From the NCBI GenBank assembly GCA_032717465.1, contig CM064715.1, positions 42,585,582 through 42,649,581 on the forward strand: DNA of 64,000 nucleotides. Direction: 5' to 3'. The notes below the pieces were generated by a model that saw only the letters and a program-made list of their open reading frames with translations, was not told where the DNA came from and made no database searches. The number at the start of each line of letters is the position of its first letter. Position 1 is the first letter of the stretch. The position numbers and the translations under genes are program-made. This DNA comes from Coenobita brevimanus (lineage: Eukaryota > Arthropoda > Malacostraca > Decapoda > Coenobitidae). Shown one piece after another: positions 44,662 to 56,928 of this stretch.

Positions 44662-47600
44662 TTGAAGGTGGTATACATTAATGTTGATGGTTTAATATCG
44701 GCAAGGCTTGAAATTAATGATTTCTTGAGGGAACATGAACCTGATGTCATGTGCTTTGTTGAGACCAAGTTAAGAGAAGATATTGATGTTCATATGGGAG
44801 ATGCTAAATATGAACTGTTGAGAAGAGACAGAAAACAAAAAACGGGAGGAGTGATGATAGCAGTGAAGAACAACATAAATGTAGATACCGTGGATTTGGG
44901 AGAAGGCAAGGCTGAAGTGATAAATATGAAATTAGAAACTGGAGAGAATGGTAAGAGAGATATGGCGGTAGTGTATGTTCCCCGTAAGACAAGAGCATGG
45001 AATGATGATGAATACCAGGAGATGTTGTCAGATATGGCTAGTTATTTACAAAAAATAATTGAGAAAAGCAGCGATATAATTTTGGTGGGTGACTTTAACT
45101 GTAAAGAGGTGAACTGGGAGGAATGGGACTCAGGAGGCAGCGAAGATTCGTGGGGCACTATACTGTATTATTAAATATAACAGTGAATAATGTGATGACG
45201 CAGTGGGTCAAAGAAGAGACACGGTTCCGAGGTGAGGATACACCAGCAAGGTTAGACTTACTGTTTACCAGAGAACCTAATGTAATAGAATCCTTGAAAT
45301 ATCTGTGTCCTTTAGGAAAAAGTGATCATGTGGTCATTGAGTTCCAGATGATAATAGGAAACGTCGAGCCAAGAGACGAGCTTTATAGGCAGGGAAGATA
45401 CAACTTTGGGAAAGCAGATTTTACAGAATTGAGACAATTTTTCGAAAGTGTGGATTGGAGAAAATTCAGAAAAACAAGAGAGATACAGAGAAAGTGGGTT
45501 ATCTTTCTAAACTTCTATATTTCGGTTGTTGAGAAATTTGTACTAAAAGTAAGGGGGAAAGAAAACAGGAAAAAGGAGTGGTTTAATAGAAGGCGTATGG
45601 TAGCAAAAAAAGAGAGAGATAAGGCATGGAACAACTGGAGAAAGAGAGGTAACAACAGAACAGAGGAAGAATATAAAAGAACTAGAAATGAATGCACAAG
45701 AATATGTAGAGAAGAAGAAAGGAATTTTGAAAAAGGTATAATAGACAAATGCAAGGATGAACCCAAACTGTTTTATAGATTTGTTAATGGCAAACTGAAA
45801 CAAAAGGAAGGAATCACCAAACTGAAAGTAGAAGGAAAGGTTTATAAAGATGTGGCAGTGCAAGCTGAAATAATGAACAAATGTTTCCAATCGGTTTTCA
45901 CTAATAAAAAGGAGTTTATGGAAGGGGAGGGAGTGATTAGAAATGTACTGGTGATAAAAGATATAAAAGTGGAGGTACAGGAAGTGTATAAATTACTGTA
46001 AACTCAAGATGTAAGGAGAGCCCCAGGATCTGATGGAATTTCTAATTGGGTGCTGAAGGAATGCAGAGAACAACTGGTGGATAAAATTCAGTTTCATTGT
46101 GTGTTCTCTGGAAGAGGGGAAAGTGCCTCAAGAATGGAAGAAGGCAAATGTGGTACCAATTTATAAGGGAGGAAACAGGGAAGAACCCCCGAATTATAGA
46201 CCAGTGTCTCTAACCAGCATGGTCACAAAATTGTATAAGAGAATCCTGAAAGACAGGTGGATAAAATATCTAGAAGAGATGAATATTTTGGCTAAATGTC
46301 AGTTTGGATTCAGAAGTGGAAGGTCATGTGTTTCTAACTTATTGAGCTTTTACTCAAGAGCGATTGACATGCTACAGGAGAGAGACGGTTGGGTGGATCA
46401 TGTGTACTTAGACTTGAAGAAGGCCTGTGACAAGGTACCCCACAAGAGACTAATGTGGAAACTAGAGTATATAGGAGGACTGAAGGGGAAACTCTTGGAA
46501 TGGATGAGAGACTTTTTGAGAGACAGACAAATCTATCTGTCTATCGCCAGACACCATATCCCATAAGGGGTGGCCATTTGACTTTGAGTTATTTGTTTTA
46601 CGGGGAGGGACACTAACCCTCCACCAACCCACTTGTTGACACGTAGAGAGCACATATGGTTTGGTTATATGGTTACCACCCAGCATTGTAAATGGTTTCT
46701 TGGCTTACAGGAAACAATATGGCCTGTCACTCAATGTCAATCCACCTGTAAAGGAAAGAAAAGCAATAAGAAGCGACAAGAAAGATAGGAGAAACAGGAA
46801 GAGAGGAGGGCAGGCACAGAAAAAGAATGACAAAGACCAAGGAAGAAGCAGGCAGCACCACACCAAGTGAGTGGATGATGGTGCCACCACCTACAGACAA
46901 ATGAGGACATTAATAAAGGATAGGATGTCTGGATGGAGGAAAGTAACAAGTGGAGTCCCTCAAGGCTCGGTGTTGGCGCCAGTAATGTTCCTGATGTACG
47001 TAAATGATATGGTTGACGGAGTGAACAATTATACAAGTCTTTTTGCTGATGATGTAAAGATCTTGAGGAAGGTTGAGGTTGAGGAGGATTGTAAAATGCT
47101 GCAGGAGGATCTGGATTGGATACATGATTGGAGCTGGATGTGGGAAATGAAATTTAACGCAAAGAAATGTAAAATATTGGAAATGAGTAAAAGTACCAAG
47201 AGGCCATCACTGAATTATTTGATGGGTAATGAATTAATCACAAAAACGAGAGAAGAGAAAGATTTGGGAGTGCTGGTCCAGGATAGTTTGTCACCTGAAA
47301 AACATATTAATTAGATAGAGAGACGTAAAAACTCTTGACTAACATGAGAGTAGCATTTCATTATATGGATGAGGAGATGATGAAAAAATTGATAGTGGCC
47401 ATGATCCACCCTAGGTTAGAATATGCAGTGGTAGTGTGGTCCCCACACAAAAAGAAAGATATAAACAAGATTGAAAGAATACAAAGAACAGCAACCAAGA
47501 TGCTCTCCAGTCTGGCAGATCTGTCATACAGAGAGAGCCTGGAAAAGCTGGATTTGCCTTCCTTAGAGGAAAGGAGAAAGAGGGGAGACATGATTGCAGT

Positions 47601-47856
47601 GTTCAGAACCATGATAGGAGTAGATAAAATTGACCGAGAAGATCTGTTTGTATGGGATAAGAGAGCAACAAGAGGACACGGAATGAAACTGAAGAAGCCA
47701 AGCTGCTTGAAGGATATCAAGAAATATAGTTTTCCTTATAGAAGTATAGACCTGTGGAATAGCCTGGACAAAGAGATCATCCAGTCTAAAAACTTAAATG
47801 AGTTTAAAGCTAAATTTGACTTACTGAGAAACAGCGATGAGATCCAACGAGCGTAG
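44662..47856 (+). pseudogene. LINE A copy 4 ORF2
   Basis: Endonuclease 44662-45180 (FVETKLREDIDVHMGD, ILVGDFNCKEVNWEEW), continued after a frameshift at ~45170 (KSDHVVIEFQMI). The linker and RT start run to a TAA at ~45999-46001. RT continues 46099-46530 (NYRPVSLTS, YLDLKKACDKV). The SINE follows, then GVPQGSVLAPVMFLMYVND and LFADDVKIL (46871-47314). After another stop near 47314 comes the C-terminus 47335-47856, ending YSFPYRSIDLWNSLDKEI. At codon ~106 it reads Tyr where copy 1 has a stop, which shows that lesion is specific to copy 1. Confidence 0.8.
46533..46892 (-). repeat. SINE inserted in LINE A copy 4 with 10-bp TSD
   Basis: The direct repeat ACAGACAAAT at 46523-46532 and 46893-46902 marks the insertion, and the RT frame (RDRQ … MRTLIKDR) resumes after it. 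On the minus strand the SINE ends in …GGCGATAGACAGATAGAT, the tail shared with LINE B. Upstream it carries the 1581-1715 body and then the palindrome SINE segment (GGGTGGTAACCATATAACC) seen at 14020. No tRNA or 5S head recognised. Confidence 0.8.
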
Positions 47857-48059
47857 CTCATTTTCTGTGTATCACAATTAGGGATATTAGGTAAATACAT
47901 AAGTATTTGGAACGACTTAGACGAAGAGGTGGTGCAGGCGAAAAATATTCATGTGTGTAAAAGTAGACTAGATAAATGTGGATATGGAGACAGGACAACA
48001 TGAGCATTGCTCAGTTCCTTTATACTACAAATAGCTAAATACAGATAGGTAAATACACA

Positions 48060-48907
48060 CAGTAATCCCTTTAAAACCGGGACATACAAGTCCCGGATAC
48101 CCCAAGTCCTGGACATTTTGGGCTTGGGTCAAAAGAAAAAAAAAAAAAAAGTCAATATGTGTTCATCCCCACTCTAAATTTGCTGCGCAGTGAACAACAG
48201 CTGTGTTTTGGCATGTAGTTCTGGTGATGTCTGCTAGAGCGCCCCTACATCCTCCCCACTTCCTTCCTACCTACCATTGTAACTGCAAGCTTGTCGCCAT
48301 GGCTGCCCACGTGCTCGCTTTTGTGGTGGACAGTGCATAAACTGCAATACCTTGCCACTAGACCACATGAGGATTTATATTGTTGTGCAGTGTTAAAAAA
48401 TTAGAATTCAGAGTGCAAAGGAGTAAGTGTAGAGTGCAACACTGGCGCATTGCATCTGGCATGGCTCAAGTAAGAACAGAATGTGCAGTGTTAAACAGTT
48501 ATAATTCACAGTGCAAAGGATTAAGTGCATCACAACACTGGATTACACTACGTGCTTTAAGTGCACCTTCACCACTGTCAGAGCCGTAGAGGAGGCAGGT
48601 TAATCTTCGCGACGGTCACTGACGTGTCGTAACTACCCTGTACTCTGCTAAATATTTTCCATACTTCTACTTTTTCATTCTCTGGTTCTTTTTCATTTAT
48701 TTTATGGTTCCCGTCCCTTATTTGTGTGAATAGGGTCTTAAATAGGTGCTGTGCATGTCGGTTAGGGGGTTATTCAGGTGGCTTTCAAAGTTAGGTTGGT
48801 ATGAGGTCTATAAGTACCTGTCCAGGGGAATTTTTCCCAAGTCCCAGACAAAACCAAGTCCCAGACATGCCTTTGGCTCTATTATGTCAGATCTTGGAGG
48901 GATCACT
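48060..48907. mobile_element. Probable nonautonomous Tigger-like element
   Basis: Left end CAGTAATCCCTTTAAAACCG; right end the complement CAGTGATCCCTCCAAGATC. Subterminal repeats of AAGTCCCGGATACCCC and AAGTCCCAGAC occur on both sides. No clear TA duplication, perhaps because of the neighbouring LINE A (CA) tail. No transposase found. Confidence 0.5.
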
Positions 48908-48950
48908 GTCTATACATGGTGTATATATATATATATATATATACATACAG

Positions 48951-50022
48951 TACAAGCCCAGTTAACCGGGTGGCTTGGGGAATTTACCTTCCCGGTTACA
49001 GATTTTTCCCATATTTCTGATTTTCAAGTCAAATCTATACAAAGGCTATCACAGCAGTAAATACTGTTCAGGTACTCACCAGTCACATTAGGGGTTACAC
49101 TAAGAGATTCCGCCTGAAAAACTGCCTTGTAAACACACGCCATGGTCATAAAGCACGTGCGTGCAATGTCTAGCAATTTGCAGTACTGCAAATTGCACCA
49201 GTCCATTGTTTACCGAATTACTGTATTCATTATATGTACTGTACTCATAAAAGTTTAAAAATAAAATAAAGAAATAAAAGCTTGAACATTTATTAGTGAA
49301 CTGATGATGTATTAAGACTGCACTGTGGAATTATCACGACACCTGTGCCCCCACGTGAGTTTTGTTTACGTTTCTGACCCCGACTGTTCTTCTTCTTCCC
49401 CACCTGACCTCCATCACTCCACCCCTCACCCGCCACTCAGCTGTTTTGCAGAAAATAAAATAAATGATGTACGTATGAAATGCAGGCATATTATTTATTT
49501 ATTTTTCTTCCAACAAAGTAAACTTTCATTCCTATTAACATTTATATTCAGCCATTAGTGTTTTATAATGTTCGCCTTTTTCAAGTCTGTTGCATATGTC
49601 CAGCTTCTGTTTCAAGGTAAACACGATACGCTTACGTTTAGTTTGCACTTTAGGCATTTTGGAGTGTACAAATTACCATATATCAGAGGAACACAATAGC
49701 AAGAGAGCTTGTTTACTGTCTGGTGGCAAAAAGCAGACTGGTAATTTTTGGAAGGTGTGGAGGATGACTGAATTCAAGTAGGGGAAAGAGGGGGAGAGGA
49801 GGGGTGGTTAAGAGGATTTGCTAGGGATTTACATTAGCCGGAAATGCCTTCACCTCGCTTTGTCAGACTTCACCCAGCCTCGCGTGACATGATCAAACGG
49901 CGGTTTGGCGGTCCATTCAAATTGGTGCACAGTTATAACTTACTGACATTTTTACCAGCCCTTGAATTTTCCCGTTTTTCTGAGTATTCCGTTTGTCTGG
50001 ATACCGGATAGCTGGGATTGTA
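48951..50022 (-). mobile_element. Tigger/pogo-like element, internally deleted, in a (TA)n tract
   Basis: Begins CAGTACAAGCCCAGTTAACC and ends CCGGATAGCTGGGATTGTA. (TA)n runs (48921-48945 and ~50022-50090) lie on both sides, as expected for a TA-targeting transposon landing in a TA microsatellite. On the minus strand near 49660 it encodes [12 protein letters not shown] followed by [14 protein letters not shown], the N-terminal HTH also seen at ~21930. Compared with 20676-22295 it lacks ~500 bp of interior. Confidence 0.75.
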
Positions 50023-50061
<39 letters not shown>

Positions 50062-50092
50062 CTGTATATATATATATGTATGTATGTATATA

Positions 50093-52439
50093 CAGGTCTC
50101 CCTTGCTTTACGATCGGTATGCATTCCTAGAAAGGCAATCCTATACCGAAATATTGTATAGCAAACTTAAGGTTTAATGGGAAAAATAGGGATGCGCTTC
50201 TGGACTCGTTTGTAAGAAACCCAACAGTCATACGTGTGATCTAATATGCAATAATAATGATGCTTTATGTACTGTAGTGCATCTGAATCACATATGAATG
50301 TACATTTGCAGACATCTATCTATCTATAGTCCGACACCCTAATCCCGCAAAGGGTGGCCGCAGACAAAACGCCTCCAAGTCACTCTGTCACCCACCATTT
50401 GACTACCCTCCCCCCAACTCACCCCCCCCCTCCCTCATATACCTCTCAACTCCATCCCTCCACCTCATCCTCGGTCTACCCCTCCCTCTCCCTCCCTCCA
50501 CCTCACCTACATACACCCTCTTAGTCAGTCTTTCATTCTCCATTCTCTCCACATGTCCAAACCACCTCAGTGTATTACTCCTAATCTTTTCAACCACATC
50601 CACATCTACCCCACAACGTTCCTTCACTTCTTCATTCGTCAACCTGTCCCTCCATGTCACTCCACATGCTCCTCTCAAGTAACTCATTTCCACTGCTCTC
50701 ACTCTTGACTTGTTCCCCTCTTGCAAGGTCCATGCCTCGCTTCCATACGTCAGGGTAGGGATCACAATACCATCATGCAGTGACTTCTTAACTTCCATAC
50801 TCACCTCCCTATTTCTCATCACTGCTTTCAGTGTACCAACAACCTTTCTTCCCTGCTGTACCCTTTCACGTACTTCATCCCCCAAAGTTCCATCCTTACT
50901 CATCACACTACCCAAGTACAGTACTTGAATGCACTCACATTCTCCATATCCTCACCATCCAACCTCACTGCACACTCTGTGACTTCATTCCTCTCAAACA
51001 CCATAACTTTACTTTTGTTTACATTAACTTTCAGCTTCCTCCTCCTATACACTGTCCCAAATTCATTCACCAAACCTTGCAACTCCCATTCATCTTCACT
51101 CAACAATACTGTATCATCAGCAAACAGCAACACCGGAAGCTTCCAAATCTCACCCTCATTCATTAGGGCCACCCCCACATCCACTGCCCTACCTTGCACC
51201 TCCTTTACAACCCCATCCATATATATATTAAACAGCCATGGAGACATCACACACCCCTGTTTCAGTCCCACATTGAGATCAAAGAACTCACTCAGCTCAC
51301 CATCCACTCTCACCGTAGCCCTAGCTCCCTCGTACATACTCTTCACTGCACTCAACAATTTCCCCTCCACTCCATATATTCTTAATACCTTCCACATACC
51401 TTGCCAATCTATTCTGTCATAAGCTTTCTCCAAGTCCATGAAGGCAGCATACACTTTCCTTCCCTTCTCTAGATACTTCTCCACTAAACATCTTAGAACA
51501 AATATCTGATCTACACACCCTTTTCCCTTCCTAAATCCCCCTTGTTCTTCACCAACTAGCTCCTCTGTCATATGCCTAACCCTATCAATGAGTATTCTAC
51601 CATATATTTTACCAGTCACACTAAGAAGGCAAATACCCCTATGGTTACCACATACTTCTCACTCCCCTTTTCCTTTGTACAGAGGAACAATTATACCTGA
51701 TTTCCAGTCCTCTGGAACCCTTCCCTCTTCCCAAGCATAAACAACGACATGAAGTATGGTACAGTATGAAGAACAGGAAAAATAGGAATATCCTGGGCAT
51801 TGACGCATACAGACACACCGAGGTTGTAACCTGAACGAGTGTGCACGGTGAGACTGGGCAGCGATGCGGTTTCGGGACAATTTGCCATCAAGTCAATTCT
51901 GTGTCACAAAAATAACAAGATAATTCACCGTCATTAATGGAGACAGCTATGGGTGACGCTAGAATATAATTCAAAGGCGACTATAGTGAGGAAGAAACTA
52001 GTTAATTATTGACAACGTGCAACTAATAAATAATATCCAAAGCCTACACTATTGAACATAGACTTTGATGGATCCCCCTGGAATATAGTTATTAAAGTAT
52101 TAATTAATTAACAATAAGTATACAGTATTTATAGAATGATGGGGAATCGTTCAGGGTGCGAATTGTCCTGACAGGGAATCGTTCTTATTTTGACGACGAA
52201 TTGACTTGACAGTGAATTGTTTCAGAACCATTGATGCTTGGTTGGCGGAAGCGGGGGAAACCATGTGTGGATATACCATGCAACTCTCAGGTGAGCTGCC
52301 TGTGAGCACGGGATTTCTCCACATTACCAGTCATAATTGCAGGGGAGCTCAATCATAAAACAAACAATTGGTACTAAAGAAGAACGATCGTGAATGTGAA
52401 ATATTGTAAAACGAAACATCGTACAACAAGGGGGACCGG
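50093..52439. mobile_element. TA-flanked DNA element split by LINE B
   Basis: Left end CAGGTCTCCCTTGCTTTACG after TA (50091-50092). Right end the complement CCGGTCCCCCTTGTTGTACG before TA (52440-52441). LINE B (about 50317-51750) is inserted inside. The rest of the interior (51760-52400) has no recognised transposase. Probably a Tigger-like nonautonomous element. Confidence 0.65.
50317..51750 (-). pseudogene. LINE B copy: RT to 3' end
   Basis: The best LINE B copy, on the minus strand. VYAWEEGRVPEDWKSGIIVP (51660-51740), then a 238-residue frame 50903-51619: KIYGRILIDRVRHMTEELVG, EEQGGFRKGKGCVDQIFVLR, FMDLEKAYDRIDWQGMWKVL, GLKQGCVMSPWLFNIYMDGV and LLFADDTVLLSEDEWELQGL (FADD intact). Then a 170-residue C-terminus 50403-50915: PTLTYGSEAWTL, RAVEMSYLRGACGVTWRDRL, RWFGHVERMENERLTKRVYV and GRGRPRMRWRDGVERYMREG. 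The 3' UTR ends in GATAGATAGAT at ~50317. The frames differ by one shift near 50910. No endonuclease: 5' truncated. Confidence 0.8.
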
Positions 52440-52440
52440 T

Positions 52441-52950
52441 ACGCAGTATTTCCTCGTACTGTACTTCGACGCTTTGCACTTCGATGCCTCATTTTTCGCG
52501 CTAGAAAAATGTTTCCAGGTTGTTTCACACTTCACGAGTTTCCCTGCACTTCGACGCTCCCAGCCGGCAGCCGACACTCAGCAGACGACGCATACCGATG
52601 CTCATTTGTTGGCAGCCATCTTGCGACCACCTTCACCTGCCACTCAAGCCAGTCTTCACTTTATTTCTGGTAAGGATTTTTGGTGTTGCAGCTCTTTATA
52701 ACAGTTTTAATGTCTTTTTCAGGTACATGTGTATTGTGTTGTGCTGTTTTAGCATCAGTAAGCACTCTTCATTTAATTTTGGGTAGGGCCTGTTTGATGT
52801 TATAGTACTTTCTGATAGGGTAGGTACATGTCCCATTGGAATGCATCTCTATTTTTCCCATTGATTCTCAACTTCACACTTCAGCATTTCACGTTTTGCG
52901 AGGTTTTGGTGGAACATCCAACCCACGAAAAATGAGAAATCTCTGTATAT
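52441..52950. mobile_element. Possible short nonautonomous DNA element
   Basis: The ends CAGTATTTCCTCGTACTG (~52445) and, inverted, CAGAGATTTCTCATTTTTCG (ending ~52946, before TATATA) are weakly similar. Both subterminal regions contain TTTCGC/TTCGACG motifs. It directly abuts the preceding element. No coding content. Low confidence. Confidence 0.35.
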
Positions 52951-52981
52951 ATATATGTATATATCGTTCGTTCGTTCATTC

Positions 52982-53545
52982 TTTCGTTCGTTTTTGAAGG
53001 CTCCAACATGTTTGCATGCATCAGCCTTTGTCAGCAGTGATAAGAAACGGGGAAGTGAGCATGGAAGTGAAAAAGTTACTACATGACTATTGTGATACCA
53101 ACTCTAACATATGGAAGTGAAGCTTGGACATTGTTGAAGGGACAGAAGTCAAGAGTGAGAACAGTGGAAATGAGTTATTTGAGAGGAGCATGTGGAGTCA
53201 CATGGAGAGAGAGACTGACAAATGAGGAAGTGAAGGAGCATTGTGGTGTGGATGTGGATGTGATAGGAAGCATTAGGAAAAACACTGAGGTGGTTCGGCC
53301 ATGTGGAGAGGATGGAGAACAAGAGACTGATGAGGAGAGTGTATGTGAGTGAGGTGGAGGGGGGGGGAGGAAGGGGGAGGCCAAGGATGAGATGGAGGGA
53401 TGGAGTGGAGAGGTGTATGGGGAAGAGGGGTGTGAGCTGGGAGGAAGGCAGTGAAGTGGCATTGAACAGGGCGACGTGGAGGTGATTTGTTTGTGGCCAC
53501 CCCTTGTGGGATTGGGGCATCTGGCAATAGATAGATAGATAGATA
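52982..53545 (+). pseudogene. LINE I tail fragment joined to a LINE B 3' end
   Basis: 52982-53034 is the complement of the LINE I 3' terminus (GGCTCCAACATGTTTGCATG). From 53035 a + strand LINE B 3' part follows: PTLTYGSEAWTLLKGQKSRV, TVEMSYLRGACGVTWRERL, KEHCGVDVDVIGS, GRGRPRMRWRDGVERCM. It has a frameshift near 53280, and the 3' UTR ends GGCATCTGGCAATAGATAG (GATA)n at 53545. Confidence 0.7.
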
Positions 53546-53559
53546 TTATACATACAGTA

Positions 53560-54235
53560 CATGTTTGAGTTGAGGATAGAAAGAGGTATGAAAGACCAAG
53601 AAGAGAGTAGGTGAATAATATAATTGACCTGGCAGTTAATGGAAAGGCTGTTACATACAATTATTTGAAATATGTTTTTATGTGAATATTTTGACCTGGG
53701 AGGTGGAGGCAGAAATTTGGGGCTTGAGTGACAAGTGGATGGATTTGTAGCCCATTTTCACTTGGCATTTCCATAATTCTCCCACTTTTGTACTTTCATG
53801 TTCTTGTTTTTGGATCCCTTCATCTCAAGTAAGTGGGAAGGAGGGTTGGAATGATAACAGTGATGATGATTACATATGGATGATTGGATAGGGTAGGAAA
53901 CACTGTGATTCAGAGAAAAATGTGGAGTAAGGATGTCTCTTAATAGAAAGGTAGGAGATGGTCGTATAGAGAGTAAATGAGTATACTGTAAATTGATAAG
54001 GTGGCTATACAAGTGGATGTAAATAAGTTTGAAGATGGGAGGATGCATGACAGGCTAAGAAGATGATGAATTAATGTGGTAAGTGAGGGTGTGAGAGAAT
54101 GAGATATGAAGGTTGATTAAGACAAGGAAACAGCAAAGGATTGATGTGGATGGATGATGCATTTGCAGAGAAAAACATTATAGGCTAATGGTTGTGCCTC
54201 TTCTTGTCATGGTTGCCAACAGAATTACACTGTTG
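53560..54235. other. Intronic sequence with an old, decayed repeat
   Basis: 53700-53880 weakly resembles 58350-58530 (both have CTCCCACTTTTG/CTCCTACTTTTG and a following GATGATGAT run). Probably an old LINE H/I 3' end. Nothing coding. Confidence 0.35.
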
Positions 54236-54239
54236 CATT

Positions 54240-54245
54240 TGTGTG

Positions 54246-54283
<38 letters not shown>

Positions 54284-54285
54284 TA
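54240..54285. repeat. (TG)n microsatellite at LINE C 3' end
   Basis: About 20 TG units with one GC interruption, joined to GTATTTAACCTATTTG of LINE C. Confidence 0.85.
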
Positions 54286-55599
54286 TTTAACCTATTTGTA
54301 ATATACAGGAATTGGAATTGAGTGAAGCTCATGTTGTCCTGTCTCCATATCTACATTTATCCAGTGTATTTTTAAACACATGAATGTTGTTTGCCTGCAA
54401 AACCTCCTTGTCCAAGTCATTGCAGGTACCCATGCATCTATTTGGGAAACTGAACCATTTAAGATCATTAAGGCATTCACTTTACCTCAACCTGAAGTTA
54501 TGACATCTTGTTCTTCCATCCTACAACATAAAAAGATCCTCTCTATCCATCTTTTCCAATTCTCTTACATTTCTAACATCGTGATCAAGTCTCCTCTATC
54601 CCTTCTCTCATGCAGTGTTGGTAACTTCAGTTTTTCCAGTCTCTCCTCGTAGGTCAGTTCCCATACTCATGATATCATCCTTGTAGCCATCTATTGAACA
54701 CTTTCCTGTTTATCAGTATGCTTCTTTTTTAAATAAGGTGACCATACCACAGCCGCATGCTCTAGTCTTGGTTTTATCATGGTCATTCTCAGCACCCTCA
54801 GCATTTCCTCATCCATATAATTACACACCACTCTTTTGTTGGTTAGTAATCCATAAGTGCCTCCAGTGATTCTGTTTATATGCTTTTCTGGTGACAGGCC
54901 ATCCTGAATAATCACTCCCAAGTCCTTCTCATCTTTTCTTTTGCTAATAATCTCACTGCCCATTTTATATGTCCAGTGCAGCTTTTTTTTTTCACTCACT
55001 CCCATTTCTAATACATGTTACTTCATGGCATTGAAATCCATTTTCCAAGTATGGCACCAGCTGTGGCGTTTATCCAAGTCCTCTTGCAGTTCTTTACAAC
55101 TACCAATACACTTAATATGTTTCATGGTTTTAGCATAATCTGCGAACGTACTCATGTAACTATTCAGTTTTTCTGGTGGATCATTTATATATATCAGAAA
55201 CATTATTGGGGCCAAGACAGAGCCCTGGGGTACTCCACTGATCACACCTTTCCATTGTGAAGCCTTGTCCCTTGTGACTGTTCTCATCTGCCTTCCTGTC
55301 ATATAATCTATCTACTTCAGCAGTTCCCATGCACTCTTCCAAAGGTCGCCAGCTTCCACAGCATTCTCTTATAGGGCACCCTGTCAAACACCTTCTTGAG
55401 ATCTAGGTAGACACAATCTGCCCATCCCTGTCTCTCTTGTATTACATCTGTTACCCTACTATAGAAACTTACTAGGTTGGTAACACAAGATCTTTCTTCC
55501 CTAAAACCAAATTGTCTTGATTTTATCACTTCCTTTTCTTCTAAATGCTTAATCCATCTTTTTCTAGTATTCTCACAGATTTTACAAACAACAGTAATA

Positions 55600-56928
55600 C
55601 GAGGGGTGATCAGAAAGTAATGACAGTTCGTGCTATAACATGAAAACCTTGAATGATGGGAGGTAGGGGAGCAAGGAGAGTGCAGAGTTGCCTGTCCTTA
55701 CGAGTTTGAACTTGTCGCCGTATGCCTGACTTTTCTTGTTTTATTGTTGTGAGTGAATGCTTCACTCTTGTTTTTGCTCTCTGGCCAGAAACATGGATTA
55801 CTCGAAAGAAGGCTGCAGGTTCTACATTTTTACGAGGTGGAAACTTTGAAAGAAAGCAACAGAGATTCGAGGGGAATTATTACAAGTTTATCCAGACACT
55901 ACTCCTTCCCTGGAAACTGTTTCCCGCTGGATTCGTGCTTTCACAGCAGGAAAAACTGAATTGAAAGATGAACAACGCTCTGGACGCCCCCGGACATCCG
56001 TGACCGAAGCAACAACTGTCCGTGCACGGTCCATCATTGACGAGGATCCAACTGTAACTCTTAGGTTCTTAGCCTTAGAGCTTGATATCAGTTATGGGAG
56101 TGCATATGACATCGTGCATGAACAATTACACCTGAGGAAGAAGTGTTGTCGATGGATACCCCATTTGTTGACTGATGAGCAAAAGGCTGAACGGGTGAGG
56201 ATTTGTCGTGTCTGGCTTGCTGAATTTGAACCAAATGGTCCAAAACGGTTCTCAGATGTTGCTACTGGAGATGAGTGTTGGATTTCATTCTTCACAACCC
56301 GTGACAAGCAGTCAAACATGGTGTGGTTGGGCGATGAAGACCCTCGACCTCAGATTTTGAAGGAAGGATTTCGCAGCCGGAAGCGCCTTTTCACCATCTT
56401 TTTCAATTCTCAAGGACCAATATGCGTGGATGTGATGCCTGAAAAGTCCACTATCACAGCCCAATACTACACAGACGAGGTCCTTCCACAAGTCTTGGAA
56501 CACAAGGCCAACACCGCACCAACCCGCCGTCGGTCTCGCCTTTTGCTGCACCACGACAATGCTGCAACCCCACAAAGCTCGCCTCACTATGCAGTACCTG
56601 GAACAACAAGGTATAACTCTGCTCCCCCACCCACCCTACTCCCCTGACATGGCTCCCTGTGACTTTTGGTTGTTTCCAAAAATTAAATCTGCCATCGCTG
56701 GGAAGCAATTTCATCGCATCCAAGACTTGGCACGGACCGTCAATTCAGAACTCCGAAGTATACCGTCTTCAGAGTACCACGCTTGCTTCATGAAGTGGAG
56801 AAAGAGAATGGAACGCTGCATAGAGGTTGGAGGGGAGTACTTTGAAGGAATGTGAGTCATAGTTTGATAGTTCTTCATGCTAATAAAAGTTTATGGACTC
56901 ACTGTCATTTCTTTCTAATCACCCCTTG
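55600..56928 (+). mobile_element. Mariner element inserted in LINE C
   Basis: 1,329 bp bounded by TA at 55598-55599 and 56929-56930. Inverted ends: CGAGGGGTGATCAGAAAGTA and the complement of TTTCTTTCTAATCACCCCTTG (first ~18 bases well matched). Removing the element and one TA rejoins the LINE C reading frame through PVSLITVVCKICE, so the insertion is clean and later than LINE C. Confidence 0.9.
55720..56855 (+). pseudogene. Mariner transposase, frameshifted
   Basis: The N-terminal HTH region (about 55720-55960) is broken by stops and frameshifts but readable (KEGCRFYIFTRW, VSRWIRAFTAGKTEL). A 228-residue open frame from 55961 has KDEQRSGRPRTSV, ALELDISYGSAYDIV (second HTH), TGDECWISFF (first Asp) and LLLHHDNA (second Asp). 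A one-base change near 56565-56575 moves translation to 56559-56855: LLPHPPYSPDMAPCDFWLF with the third Asp, 34 residues after the second (D34D). The C-terminus FMKWRKRMERCIEVGGEYF is intact. Confidence 0.88.

Larger units (their letters stand above)
43698..48059 (+). mobile_element. LINE A copy 4, nearly full length, with SINE insertion
   Basis: + strand copy starting inside ORF1 (CGAATTTCCAGGATTTGAT, codon ~11 of copy 1) and running through ORF2 to the family's own 3' end (GGATATTAGGTAAATAC, ~47880-47902). It continues with the LINE C-type tail (GGAACGACTTAGACGAAGAG … GATAGGTAAATACACAC, 47903-48059). That is the same bipartite 3' end as copy 1. A 360-bp SINE interrupts the RT at 46533-46892. 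Confidence 0.85.
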
